DNA of 64,000 nucleotides, taken from NCBI GenBank assembly GCA_902805475.1, contig CADCSX010000007.1, forward strand, positions 2,666,001 to 2,730,000, in the 5' to 3' direction. Source of the stretch: Entonaema liquescens. Its lineage: Eukaryota > Ascomycota > Sordariomycetes > Xylariales > Xylariaceae. The notes below the pieces were generated by a model. The model saw only the letters and a list, made by a program, of their open reading frames with translations, made no database searches and had not been told where the DNA came from. Made by a program: the position numbers and the translations under genes. Of this stretch, positions 47,997-60,157 are shown piece after piece. Each line of letters opens with the position of its first letter. Positions within the stretch are counted from its first letter, which is position 1.

Positions 47997-49724
47997 CTAT
48001 AGCTTAAATCCACCGGCCACCAGACGCTGGAACATCTGGCTCCTGTCATACTTCTTGCTGGCAGCCTTGAGCTTGTTGTGGGACTTCTGCCCGTAGCTCA
48101 CGAAAGGCTTCTGTCCGGCCCAAGCGTCGTTTAGGAAGACGAAAGGAAGATGAACCTTGCGAGCCTTGGTGTAGTTCTCTACAGCTGTCAAGCTGTCCTG
48201 GAGGATCTGATAGATAGCGGCATCGTCTTTCTCGGATAGCCAACCAATGTTGATACCCACCCCTAAAATAGAAAGTCAGCTTCGATGCACGTGCGGGCAT
48301 ATTCGTAAATTCAATTACTTACACAGCTGCGCCCTGGCCTCCACATTCATGGGGTCCTCACCAATGGCTCGCGACTTGTCGATCATGCTCTTAGAGATCG
48401 GCTGGACCATTGGGGCGAAAGAGCCACCAGGAATCTTGTGAGCGCGCGACGCGAATTGAGAGAAGATATCTATCAGCCCCTGGTAGGTTTCCTTGCTGTT
48501 GCTGTCAAATGCTAGGGTTGTGGCAGCGTAAGTCCACCTCGGTACCGCGTAAGGAATGTCCACATTGGCAAGCTGGTAGAAGTTGTCGAAAACCTGGGTG
48601 AAGTCTGCAGTAGTGGGGATCTCGAAGAACGGCTTGAACGCATCGGGTCGGACAACACCGTCCAAGTATACAAAGGTAGCGATGATGGTGTCATTGTTAA
48701 TTCCGATATAAGGGAGGATGGCGGACTTGGTATCAAACTGGCCCTTAGCCTGGTACTCTGCCATGGCAGCCATGAACTGCTTCGAGTAGTTACCGGGGAA
48801 TTGCACCAGACCACCCCAGACCTTACCCATTGGGTAAGTGCGCTGGATAATATGGGTGATGATACCTGCGGGAGACACGCTTCGTTAGCAAACGATACTT
48901 CGGCGACGGGTGTCTCGCGAGCTTACCAAAGTTGTTGGATCCGGCCTTGATGGCGTAGTATAGGTCCGGGTTCTCGGTAGCGCTAGCCTTAACATGAGAG
49001 CCGTTGGAAAGCATGACTTCGTATGCCACGACGTTCTGACCAACCCATCCCCACTCGTTCGAAAAGTGAGAGAGACCACCTCCTGTGGATAGGCCGAGTC
49101 CTACTACATTCAGGCGGCCACCGACCACGATACGTCCATAGGGAACAAGGTGCTCGTAGACAGCGCCCCAGCGGTTACCCATTCCGGATCGCTGGGTTTG
49201 AGTAGCCTCGTCATACTCCAAGTCGTTAATGTTAGTCATAGAAATCAGCAGGCTGTTGTCAATGCTAGCCCATCCGGAAAGGGGCGAGTGACCACCGCTA
49301 CGGACGGCAAACTTGGTGTTTGTGAACCCCGCCAGGAGAACAGCGCGCCTGAGGTCCTTGATGTTGTTAGGCGAGAAGATGCAAGAAGGCGATTTCCATG
49401 CGGTTGCCGACCTAACAATAGCTATAAGTAACAATATGAGTATATGATCTATCGGGACTCTTACCAATGAGCTTGCGCCTCCTGAGTGTAGACATCACTG
49501 TTTGAGCGAGCGACGTATTGAGTACCGTTGCCGTCGTGGCCACCTAGGAACGAGAGGATGGCACACGTGAAGTCGATACCACTTCGGCTCTTGTAGCTCG
49601 CAGGTACGGTGTTTGCATTTACGTCAATAGATTGTAAAAAGCTGTCGACCGATGCCGTATTGGGTGCTGCTAGTACTGAGGGAATAAGGGGTAAACCCAA
49701 TAGAGGAAACCAAGACACGCGCAT
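47997..49724 (-). CDS. BBE-like FAD-linked oxidoreductase, secreted
   Basis: Flavoprotein oxidase of the berberine-bridge/glucooligosaccharide-oxidase (VAO/PCMH) type. Exons 49465-49724, 49411-48927, 48865-48323 and 48262-47997 join in phase (introns 53, 61 and 60 bp) into 517 residues. A signal peptide is present (residues 1-19, ending SVLAA). The FAD_binding_4 domain has AVRSGGHSPLSGW with His128, the usual covalent FAD attachment. The later stretch GRLNVVGLGLSTGGGLSHFS lacks the Cys of bicovalent enzymes, so single-point attachment is likely. A C-terminal BBE-like segment ends the protein (FLNDAWAGQKPFVSYGQKSH). It shares a promoter with the P450 at 50560. Such oxidases often act in fungal secondary metabolism. 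Confidence 0.95.
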
Positions 49725-50227
49725 GGTGAGATGATAGGAAAAATGAAAAGGGAAGAAAAGACTGACTGTATTAAAGACAATGAGGAAAGAGACTATGAGG
49801 AAAGAGACTGAAGAAACTAAACTCTATGCTTTTTTCCTTCTAAATCGACAAGTTGTACTACGATGAGGTTGATACTTATAGAGCTTCTTCTGAAATTGCT
49901 ATCACCACGGACCCTCACGGACCCGGAATTACGACTCCTAGAATAGACGGGAGAAAGCATCGTGCAGCAAAGCTAGCGCTCTCTCGCTCCTTTGAAGCTG
50001 GATCGTACGAGCCTCATGGCAACAGCTAGGTTCATCGCGGACGCTTCCGCCCCCAGGCGAGCAAATGAACAGGCACAACAGTAAGATAGACTACAAATAA
50101 ATCCTTCGTGTGGTTCCTTTTTTTTTTTTTTTTTTTTAGAACTGACTATTGCGGCTTTGACAACCGTCTCGAATTTCTACGGCCATTGGAACGCGTCAAA
50201 AGCAGCTGAAATGAGTTGAAGCTTTCG

Positions 50228-50277
50228 ATTGGCTTACTCACAATAGCTGATCCTTCAGCTAATGAGGCTGAGCCAAT
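50228..50277. promoter_or_regulatory. Nested dyad with opposing CCAAT boxes
   Basis: Outer arms ATTGGCT (50228-50234) and AGCCAAT (50271-50277) and inner arms AGCTGA (50245-50250) and TCAGCT (50255-50260) share one exact centre of symmetry. Both outer arms contain a CCAAT box, pointing in opposite directions, toward the two divergent genes. Confidence 0.6.
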
Positions 50278-50328
50278 GTGAGCGGCCTAGATCCTGCGTT
50301 ATACACGGCGGCCTACCGACCGAGATTT

Positions 50329-50338
50329 ATCGGCCGAT
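50329..50338. promoter_or_regulatory. Palindrome ATCGGCCGAT, candidate Zn2Cys6 site
   Basis: Perfect 10-bp palindrome containing abutting CGG and CCG half-sites, 221 bp upstream of the P450 start. The same 8-bp core occurs upstream of the second P450. Zn(II)2Cys6 factors bind CGG/CCG half-sites; binding here is inferred. Confidence 0.45.
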
Positions 50339-50559
50339 CACAAAAATGAGCCGAAATCTATCGGGCTTGTACTCCGCCTTAGAGCTGACATGCAGTCGGG
50401 TCGTGAGATTTCGAGAGGCAGTAGGATTACAAAACCGATGGTTGAGAAAATCAACGAAGATATATGAAAGAAATAGTAGGTCTACGCGGGAAATATGGCC
50501 CCGGAAATCTCAATTTTGGGAGACTACATTTGCTCGTCGCACGAGCAACCATCTTCAAT

Positions 50560-52472
50560 ATGTTAGACAGAGTTTTGCTCCTTGCTCTTTGGGCACTAGT
50601 ATGCTGGATATTCCTAGCGATACACAGAATATATTTCCATCCCCTGTCGAAATATCCGGGGTCAAAAGTCGCTGCTGTATCGGATTCGTGGTGGGAACTA
50701 TATTGGAATTATTATCGAAATGGCGAGCTACTGTTCGAGATCGACAGGCTTCACAAGCGCCACGGTGAGTAGCATCTACGTTTTGATTACCAGGCGCCCC
50801 AAGCTTATCCGCATGCCAGGTCCTGTAATTCGAGTTGGTGTGAATACCCTGCACATTAGCGACCCGGAAGTGTACCAAGATCTAGTGAGGACCAACTCGA
50901 CCTTCACCAAAGACGCTCACTTCTATGTGAATATCTCGTACCCGGGCACTTTGATTGGAGAAACAAACCCAGCCAAGCATCGCGTCCGGAGAAAGGTTTT
51001 AGCCCCGGCCTTATCAGGTTCTAGGGTACAAGAGCTTGCTCCTGCGGTTTTGGCAAAGACGAAGCAGCTGATCAAGAGGTTCGAGGAGGCGGCGGATAAG
51101 TCGTCGCCTATATGCATCACCTCTGCCGCCAAAGCATTTACGATGGACATCATCTCCAAGATTGTCCTTGGTCAGGAATTAGGTTGCGTTACGGAACCCA
51201 ACTTTCGCAACCAGCTTACAGAATATCTCGAAGCTGGTTTCAAGATTGGATGGGTGGGCACTTCGTTTCCGACAATTTCGTCCGTCGCGCTAAAAGCCGC
51301 ATCCATGACCTCATACGTCCTCTTCCCCATGCCCCTATTTAGCTTCAAGCGTGTAAGTACCTCGATTTTAGCTACAGACATCTACCTTTTCTGACTCTAT
51401 ACGTAGGCCTGTCTCAACATTACTGGGAGATATCTTGAAACATTCAATCCTCACCAGGCTGGAGGTCATCTAAGCAATGCAACCCGCCAGCTACAAAAGA
51501 GCTACGGCGAGAGATCAGCCGTTATAGACATGCTTATGGACCCAAAAGCTGCCAAGGATCATCAAGTTCCCAATCTGGAAGAGCTTAATGACGAACTAGT
51601 CATGCTTCTGACGGCAGGAAATGATACCACTTCGACGGCTTTGATATATGGTCTTTACCAAGTCTACACCAGGCCTGCTGTCTATGAGCGAATTTTCCAC
51701 GAGCTTAAAGAGGAATTCCCGTCCCTCGAGGAAGATATCAACTACGAGCGTGTTAGGAAACTACCTTATCTGGTAAGAGATATCTAATGTTAGTGTATAT
51801 AAAGGGTGGCCTCTAATATGCATCTTTGGTAGACTGCTACTATTAAGGAGATACTGAGAGCTGGAAGTCCTCTACCAGGACGTCTTCCCAGGACTGTTCC
51901 CGAGGAAGGCTACCAGCTCTACGGCAATTACTTGCAGCCAGGTGTAAGTTAGCGAATTAGCGGTGTAATTACTCTGGTAGATTTTCTAACTTGCATCATG
52001 CGTTTTTCAGGTCAACATCCAGATGTCCCCCTACATCTTAAACCGCCACCCGGACGTGTGGGACGAGCCAAATGAATTTATTCCCGAGAGGTGGCTTGGC
52101 GACGACGTCGCCAGGCTCGATAGATACTTGGCTACCTTCAACAAGGGGGCTCGCCAATGCCTAGGCAGAGAGTAAGATATATGCTACTTTTCACCGCTTG
52201 GCATTTTCTTCGCATATTACCCAACATATAGAAAAGATTACTAACAAGAAGTATAGGCTAGCTTGGTGTGAGATGTGGGTTGTTTTCGGAAACATCTTCC
52301 GGCGTTTCCACATTACACCGTACAATACGACTGATAAGGACATGGAATGGAAGGATTTGATTCTTGTAGCGTGAGTAATTTGTTTCGCCAGACCGTGACT
52401 CCATTCTGACTATCGTACTATTATAGGTATAAAAATAAATTTTACGGTACAGTGGAGAAAATACTAGCTTAG
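50560..52472 (+). CDS. Cytochrome P450 monooxygenase, possibly trichodiene-oxygenase-like
   Basis: Membrane-bound heme monooxygenase. Seven exons: 50560-50764, 50820-51352, 51407-51772, 51833-51943, 52011-52171, 52257-52370 and 52427-52472. All junctions have GT/AG ends and agree in phase, giving 511 residues. An N-terminal anchor (LLLALWALVCWIFLAI) precedes YFHPLSKYPG. The I-helix is AGNDTTS (about 316-322), ExxR is Glu374-Arg377 (KEILR), PERW is present (FIPERWLG), and the heme loop FNKGARQCLG places the axial Cys at 455. The first acceptor was chosen at 50819 because it yields KRHGPVIRVGVNTLHISDP, the family sequence. The HPLSKYPGSKVAA start and overall layout recall CYP58/trichodiene-oxygenase-like proteins, but I cannot assign the subfamily. 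It is divergent from the FAD oxidase. Confidence 0.95.
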
Positions 52473-53188
52473 GATACAATCATGTAAGGGGTGGATGGGG
52501 CTCAGCCGGTACACGGTTATTGCAATATAGACATATCAATGGTATCATTAAGATAGATCAGCGGGAAAGACGGACGGCGCATGTAGGCAATATGTAATCT
52601 ATCATAGAACAATTTCAATCGGGTTGGGAGAACTGGGGTCTCATAACACGAACACTTTCACGGTAGTGACTTAAGTAACCAACTCAGAATTATAATCGTG
52701 ATCCGTGGCCTAGAATAAGCAGTATATGAAACAAAGGGATGAGCTTTAGGAGACATTCTAAGTCCATATTGCTACTACCTAGAAGGTTTATCCCGAAAAT
52801 ATCTTAAATCTTGGGGTTAGAATGATGTTGTACTTCAAACTCAGTAAATATTCGATAACTTGGTACTTAACCTAGGTAAATAACCCGCTACAGTACTTAC
52901 CAGAGAGTTTCCATGTAAACCATTTGAATGTTAACAAATTACTGATCTCGTCTATGGCTCGGTAGATTGGTTCCATTGCTTTTTACCATTGGAAAAAAAA
53001 AAACCCATAACTAGGCTTTATATGATATGTTTCAACCATACGAAATAAATCCAACCACTAAATAGGGATATCTAACTCGGGATTCAGAATCTAGTTGATG
53101 TCACATATGAATACAGGTCTGCCCTACAACCTTGCGCCATAACCAAAAACCATATTCCACCCTTCCAAGAAGAACTATGTAACGAGTT
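52473..53188. other. Convergent intergenic spacer
   Basis: Lies between two tail-to-tail P450 genes. No gene is seen. Confidence 0.65.
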
Positions 53189-55000
53189 TTAATATTTCAC
53201 TCTCCCTAGACGAATGAAGCATTGCCGAGGTGTATGCGCAAGCCCATCCTTAGCGGCATAGCTTGACAGAGAGGGAGGTACGGGGAGCAGTTCAAACTCC
53301 CAAAGCATCAGAGTAAGGACGATCCTCATCTTTGTGTAGGCAAGCCTGCGGCCGGAACATCCTCGCTGGCCGAGTCCAAAAGCCAACTGCGGCCCGGCAG
53401 TAGCATCAAACTTAACCTCGCCGTCCTCACCCCTTACTAACCAGCGCTCGGGGTTATATGCGCGCATGTCTTCGGCTTCATTCCACTGCCTTACCCTGGT
53501 CGTTTGGGAGGTCTTGCTGCGCTTACTTTCAGGTATCTCAAACGATGGCGAGAGGAAGCTTGGTCCGTTTGACAATAAAAGAACAACGGTTCCTTTAGGT
53601 ATACGATGTCCTAGGAGTTCAGTGTCGCGGGTTGCCTCCCTGGTTATCGGCATGGCACTAAGACGCAACATCTCATCCATGGTAGCATCTAGATACGGTA
53701 TGGTAGTATGAGTGATCTCATCTAAGGTTGGTAGACGCTTTTCCGCTAGGGCCGCAGGGTGAGCGGCGTGGAGCGCGGAGCGGAGACGCGACTGTGCCGC
53801 CGGATTGTCCGTTAAGAATTTTAAGCCCCATACCAAAGTATTGGCAGTAGTCTCGTGACCTCCAACTACATTGAATACGATCTATTTCCGTAAATGTTAG
53901 TAGGTATGGGGACTAGAACTTTTAAGAACGCTTACCTCGTCGCTCATGCTAGGGCTGAAGAATTGGGGTTCTCGTCCGGTCTTTTCGGCTAGAACAGTCT
54001 CCCGTAAGATCATATGGTCAACTGCCGAACGTACCCAGGAATCGTCCGTAGTTCCGTAGGTCTTCATCTTTCTTACGGATTTGTCAATTTGACTCATAAC
54101 AAACCGATCCTTAGCAGCGAGGGTCTTCTTGAAAGAAGGTCGCATGTTTTCCAACCACAGGGTAAGCTTAGGGGCAGCAGAGTTCATCAGCTTTTCAAGG
54201 ACATGGCCCGCGGTTAAGCTAACTTCCAGATTCTCATGAAGGGGAGCCTCGGGAAACCAAATGGGATCGTCAATATCTCCTTTCAGAGCCGACTTCTCTT
54301 CCGGCAGTAGACTCTCGAGAAGATCCGACTGCGGACGCACGGCCGCGTATTCAAAGCTGGCCCCAAACGAGAAAGCGCAGACGGAGTCTAGGATGGTGTG
54401 GTAGATATCCGTTTGCGCGTGAAAAGGCTGGCCCTCCGAGATGCTCTCTTTGAGCTCCCAGAGATGTAAGAAGTCTAGGACCTTGGAGTAGATGGCAGGA
54501 GCAGCGACCTTGTGCAGAAACGCGGGGATCATCAAATCTTGAGTAAGCTTGCGGGCGTCTTTCCACTCGCTACCGGTACTCATACGGATATGATGATGGG
54601 GGATTGGGGCCATCAGGTCTCTCGTGAAGCTCGACCGGTCAAAGTCCTTTCGTTTCATCAGTACGTCCTGCGCCTCCCTCCAATCTGCTAGAACGAGCGT
54701 GGGGTTTGATAACGGGCGCAGAAATATCTGGCAAAGAGGCGCGTTCATATTCTCTGACTGTTTTCGCATCCATGCCATGAACTCTCCCGTCTTCACCGTC
54801 TCGCGTAACATACTGGGCGCATCGCCAAAGATGGAGCGTGTGGCCTCGGGATTGTACGGAATCCCGGGAATAGGCTTTGGTAAAAGCCTACGGTAAACGC
54901 CATACAAAAGGACCGCAGCGCCAGCGAGAAGCAAACCAACCGCTGGAGAAAGGTGGACGTTGGTAACAACTTTTACCACAGCTTGCACGAGAGACAGCAT
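53189..55000 (-). CDS. Cytochrome P450 monooxygenase, second type
   Basis: Unrelated in detail to the neighbouring P450. Two exons, 53936-55000 and 53881-53189, flank a 54-bp intron (GTAAGC, TACTAAC, AATAG) and give 585 residues. An N-terminal anchor (AVGLLLAGAAVLLYGVY) precedes the Pro-rich hinge PKPIPGIPYNPEATRSIFGD. The oxygen-binding helix is GGHETTA (362-368), ExxR is Glu425-Arg428 (DEMLR), and NPERW is present. The heme loop FGLGQRGCSGRRLA has the axial Cys at 530. A roughly 25-residue Ser/Lys-rich insertion lies before the PERW region. Subfamily and substrate are unknown. Its upstream region has a TTCGGCCGAA palindrome like that of the other P450. Confidence 0.95.
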
Positions 55001-57281
55001 GATGGTTTGTTCCTGAAAGAGATAATCAATACAAAGAGGATTTTTCGCGAGGCGAAATAGGGGCAGCTTCGCAAGAGTCCAATATTCAGAAATTGTAAGT
55101 AAGGTAGAGAATACTAGGTAGGCATACGAACAGTGAGCGACAGGGAGCTATGAGCTGTCATTTCAAGGAGTCTGATATTGTAATTTTCCTTCGAATTTAG
55201 TCGAACGAAGGCATCATCGTAAGATTGTAGTGATATGATTCTGGATCCAGCCATTCAGGGGGCCGAATCGTTCGGCCGAAACTTAGAAAGCATTGGGATG
55301 AAGGCTGATGACTAGCTACTAAAATATGACCTTGTAGGATGTCCAGAAATATCATTTTCATGCTCGTAGGATTCAGCTCTGGTAGTTGTATACGCGGAGT
55401 GGGAATTCGCTAAGGATATAGTGTCCTTGTCGGGTGTATACATAGATAGCCACCGCTTAAACCCGCCGTCTTATTGGTCGACGACCTAGAAGCATCTACC
55501 ACAAGCAATTGGAAGTGAGCAAATTTGGCTAGAACCCTTGACCCAGAGTAATTCCTTGGGGGGCTTGCATTAGTCAGACCTAGGGCGGTGTAATCAATCA
55601 AACGTCTTGTTATAGGTAATCAACTTGCTGCACCACTATCTCTCTCTAGCAGCATACGAGATTCCTATATCTCCGCCTATTTCCGTGGTAAGGTAACAGT
55701 TAGCTAAGCTCAAAGCTTAAAGACAGCCTGACATTGCGCGTTGATTCTAACGATTCGTATCAGTTACGACGAACACTCATGTAGAGAGGCTTATCTTTGT
55801 TGATCTTATCATCCTTATCCTCCTCCTCGCCCTGCCTTACTAAGTGTTCGGCGCGCGGTTCCTTCTATAAATCCTCTGGTCTCTGTGCCTCCTTCATAAC
55901 CGGCTCGGGTGCTTTAGAGTTTATCCGGCAATGTGAAAACTGAAGGATTCTTAGTTCAAGGCTGGCTGCTGTGGACCTTGGTGGCACTCGATCTGTAACG
56001 ACCCGCTCTGCGTAGTTCTAATCACATGTACATCTGGCTTGTGCTCAGCTCATAATCAGGTAGTGAATGTAGGTCCTAATTACCTAATTACCTAACATGG
56101 CTGGGATATACGTTAGGTACTTACGTAGGACATGCGCGTGCAAACACCTGTAAAGTCTGCCCGGTCTTTGTATGTACCTAAGCATGCATATATCCAATGC
56201 AAGCTCCTCCTAGCTAATTCCGACTATTGGATTAGGGTGGGACCCTTACCAGAGCAGGCCTTGGGTGGGCTGCGTTCTGGAACAACGCCACAAAACACGC
56301 TTTCAGATTAAAGGCTGCAGTCGGCAGGACTTTCAGGCAGCACGAGCTCTAAACGTTCTAAACATTCTGATAGCTTCCGCCAAGGAGCCAGTCCTCAGGT
56401 AGGACAGCCTATCAATCTACTATGCAATCTACCAGCTTGCCTATCTGCATGCATACACGTTGCAAACTGCAGTAAGCAGGCATATCGTGGCGCTGAACGT
56501 TGTGCGGAGTAAGCACCCTATTGGTCCGTGTGTCCTAGCTGAATCAAAGATGGGGCTACGTGTAACTCGTAATGCGGCTCCTGCAGGCGCTAACAAGTCT
56601 GTGCAACTAGCCGGGGACCCCAGCATGCTAGCGCAAGCTTGGCATAACCTTGAACAGTGGGTACAAGCTGGTCTCCTCCACGTGTATTTGCATACGCAAA
56701 AGGAGTATGCGGGGGTGGGGGCGGTGCTACTACATGAGTAATCATATCGGGACAACGATGTGGATAAGTTATAGGTAGGCTATAGCCACGAAGGAAGAAA
56801 GCGAAATGACGACTTAGTAAGCTGACGTAGAGTTGAATAGCTCGATGGAAGATTCCGAGACAAATCCATCCGGCAGTCGTAAAGGAACGTCCTTCTAGAC
56901 TAGCACTCGGAAGATTTGCTGAGAGGGGTTTTCTCAATTGTACTTATCGGGTTGATCATCATAATGGGATAATGTGTATATTCGTAACGCGGGTAATATT
57001 AGATAACACGTTTAAGTGCATCTCGTGCGAGGATCATCCCACGTTCAAACCAATCGGACAATTCATCTTTGTGGTGCTGAGGTATAAGCTAACGTAGGTG
57101 TCTTAGCTCGTCATGGTAGCCGACATTACACAGAGACATCCATAGACTGAGGAGGGGAAAGGAGAAGAAAATAGCAACGAAATCTTGTACATAAAGGATA
57201 TCATCGTAGCATCCCTTGTTATCTAGGTAACTTCTTATTCTAGAGTCTAAGTCTAGTGTAGCTTTTAGATAGTATATACAG
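55001..57281. other. Long intergenic region, P450 promoter side
   Basis: About 2.3 kb without a supportable gene. The first 300 bp hold the palindromic site at 55261-55280. TAGGTACTTACGTAGG-like strings lie near 56080-56130. Frames at 56441-56937 overlap on both strands and show no family features. Confidence 0.6.
55261..55280. promoter_or_regulatory. Double palindrome around TTCGGCCGAA
   Basis: TTCGGCCGAA (55271-55280) is a perfect 10-bp palindrome. It also forms the right arm of a larger inverted repeat, GGCCGAA (55261-55267), TCG, TTCGGCC (55271-55277). It lies about 270 bp upstream of the P450 start and shares the core TCGGCCGA with 50330-50337. Confidence 0.5.
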
Positions 57282-59545
57282 TCAAAAATGACTAAGTTCT
57301 ATATCGACGTTGCTGAGCGATAAGGTTAGATCCGTCTCGGAAATTCCCATGATTGATGACCAGTTCATTTCCTCGCTCATCAGATCAATATCTGCATGTG
57401 GCATCTGAAACTTGGCGACCATCGGGCCGCAGTTTGTCGTTATAATGTGCGACATCGACGACGAGGACGGGGTATTTAAAACATCATCCTCCGGCGTACC
57501 GCACTCTCCTATACGGCCGAGAAGCCTTCCTAGAGTCTTTGCCCCGGCTTCTGCCATCGCATTGAGATCCGCTAGCATCTGTAACCTCTCATGTGCTTCC
57601 CGTATAGCTTCTATACATCTGGCTTGGCTAATATCCATGGGTCTCGTCGCCAGCGGATCAACTAGACGGAAGAAAGCAGGGAAACCTGAGCCATCGTCGT
57701 CGAGACCTATCTGCGTAGATTCCCCATCGTCGCCGTAGTCGGGCCCGCCGACCAGACAGAGACAAGAGAGGAGCACAGCAGCCTCAAAAGTGTGAAAGAT
57801 TATATCAAATAACCGCGTATGAGTGGCTCCTAATAATCTATGAAGTGTGGTAATAGCCTCTAGCATATTTAGCGCCGCTCTCGCTAAACCCCTTTTCTGA
57901 TGTTGGAGAATGGCTTGCTTATACTTGGGGAGATCAGCGACCTGGTTAGGTTCAAGCCGAAGCAACGGCTTAAAGTTATTGCAGACGGAATTATATATGG
58001 CGACATGAAAGAGTTGGCGCTGTCGTCCTAAATTCGGGACGCCCAAATCCCATTCTTTATTCGGATCCAAAGCAAACGGGGCAGGAATGTTCATGATAAA
58101 CTCAGCGCAGAATCTTTCGTAACGCTCCTCAGCAGCGCTGGGGTCGTAAGGTGCCGAACTATTCCTACTGCCGATGAAGTTGTCCCAAAACCGTGCTAAT
58201 CGCGCTTGTAAAATCCGCTCCATAAACGCCTCCGGAGCGCCACTCTTTTCAAGATCTGCGATCTGATGCACCTTTGGTAGGCTCGTGGTACAAAATCCGT
58301 CAGAAAGGAATGGGAGGCGTTCAAGAGAGCTTGATAGGCGCCTTTTCAACTAGTAGTCAGCATTTCTGTACTCCAAGGCAAAGGCAATGCTATAATGAGA
58401 TATACTTACGCATCCCAAATATAAAGATTGCAGAATATCCGCCGCCTCATCTCACGCTCGAACTCATCCATCCCTTGAGATGCAATACCAGTAGGTTCTC
58501 TGTGAATTCCAATCATTTGAGCTACACCTATTGCCGAGCCGAATGTCGCCCACGAAAGCTTTATGTTTCCTTCGCATTGTTGATTTAATGCCGCAAAACA
58601 CAGATGTTGGACTCTAATTAAAGAACCAGTCGTGTCTGCCTGTGCGCAGATCTTCTCTAATGCTTGGGCTATCCGCGTGCATTGATATCGTATCTCAGTC
58701 AAAGAGACACCGCGGATCATGTCAGCCGTGTGAGCTGGCGAGGGGAGAAATTGCGAACAATACGCGCTAATACGTAAGACAAGAACGGCAAACTCGACAT
58801 CTAGCAATCGAATTATAGGCCTCCTCGTCCACCAGTCCTCATATTCGGCTAGGAAACTCGGAGGGTGCACGAGCTGATTCATCCAGTTAACCTCGTGGAT
58901 GAAATATTGAAGAAGAAAGTCCAGAATGGGCCTCGCTGGGATTTTAGCCATCTCGTGTTGGGCGGCATCCAAAATCTCTCCAGATAAGTTTGTATAATTT
59001 GATTGCCACGGCCTTGTCTCCTCCACTCTCAGCTACATAGTATTAGTTTACGGACTTCGGACAACCAACGAGAAAAAAAAAGTAAATATTGCGAACAAAA
59101 CTTACTTGACGTAGTAATCCGAGAGTATTGGAGTCGCTGTCATCGAAATATCCAAAGAGATCTGCTAGAGAAGCTGGCTGGTGGGTTTCGAATTTCTCCC
59201 TTTCTGTCAATGCTGATAGCTGGTGATTTGACTCTACCGGCGGAGCCTCTAACAATCTCTGATTGGATTGTGCAGTGATATTTTGTCCCGTACCCGACCC
59301 CGCGTTCGTCTGTCGGGAGGGACTTAGGCGAGGATTGGAGATGTAAGTACATTCTTCTGGTCGTCGACGCCGAGTGCAGTGGTTGCAGGGATATTGGCGG
59401 TTGCACTATTCTGATTAATATCTAGGTACGGCTATACATGACGAGATCAGGACGGCTTTGGGATAACTATTACCTTCTGCTTTTTCGAATAGCACGGAAT
59501 GCAGGACGAAACAACACGCTGCTTACGCTTTGGGGCTGGTATCAT
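57282..59545 (-). CDS. Zn(II)2Cys6 transcription factor with MHR domain
   Basis: Nuclear DNA-binding regulator. Exons 59474-59545, 59106-59405, 58410-59032 and 57282-58341 join in phase (introns 68, 73 and 68 bp) into 684 residues. The binuclear zinc cluster is complete, Cys15, 18, 25, 31, 34 and 43, interrupted by an intron exactly before Cys25, a common position in fungal cluster genes. The start ATG at 59545 gives MIPAPKRKQRVVSSCIPCYS. A middle homology region follows (EFEREMRRRIFCNLYIWDARLSSSLERLPFL), where the last junction restores the family sequence. The C-terminus has acidic and Ser-rich stretches. It lies between the second P450 and the divergent dehydrogenase and is the natural candidate regulator of the oxidative genes around it. 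Confidence 0.94.
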
Positions 59546-60157
59546 GATGATAGAATATCGAAGACAGTGACCGGTGGTTTGTAAATGATCGGCACAAGCT
59601 ACATAAAAAATAATAATCTCAAGTCTGAGCATAAGTATGAGATTGGCATTACAAGCTATAAGAAACTTGCGCATGTCGACACCCCCGTCTCTTGATACCA
59701 TGCCTTTTTATTCATATCGCTATTCATATTAGCTTAGGAGCACAAGTACGTTATCGGTGGGATCCTATAGAAACAATGAGCCACATAGTTTACTAAACCT
59801 ACCGTTGATCAGCCTCTCGTTTCAGTTGGCCGGCTATTTTAAGGAGCTAATGCTGTCATGCGGCACCTGAATATTTGTCAGATACTAGCGCTCGACCTGT
59901 CGAGCCAATGATAGAAGAGCATGAAGATTCGACGAATGTACAATTCGTTTACATTTTTATACGCGCTCATATTCGTTCTCAGTCATTTAAGCTGCCCCTC
60001 TCCCTTTTCCCAAGCTTACCATGCATAGTCTCTTAACCCCAAGGTCACCCCCACGAACAAAGAAGTCCTAGTGCATCTTTAAGAGTCGCCCTATAGCTTA
60101 GCCAGACAACATACGACATCTTTCTCATCTGGTAGCTTCTTCTTCAAACCGACCATC
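59546..60157. promoter_or_regulatory. Bidirectional promoter, regulator / dehydrogenase
   Basis: The start codons of the divergent regulator and SDR genes are 612 bp apart. I see no copy of TCGGCCGA here; a GCCGGC and single CGG triplets are present, and a CCAAT box lies near 59904. Confidence 0.5.

Larger units (their letters stand above)
49725..50559. promoter_or_regulatory. Bidirectional promoter, FAD oxidase / P450
   Basis: Start codons of the two divergent genes are 835 bp apart. The region holds a 50-bp dyad (50228-50277) with opposing CCAAT boxes, the palindrome ATCGGCCGAT (50329-50338), a CGG-N4-CCG pair (50309-50318) and a poly-T tract at about 50118-50138. A short direct duplication of ATGAGGAAAGAGACT lies near 49780-49810. 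Confidence 0.65.

Noticed and set aside
56441..56937. Overlapping frames on both strands in the long spacer
   Set aside because: No domains, no splice context; Cys-rich composition appears accidental.
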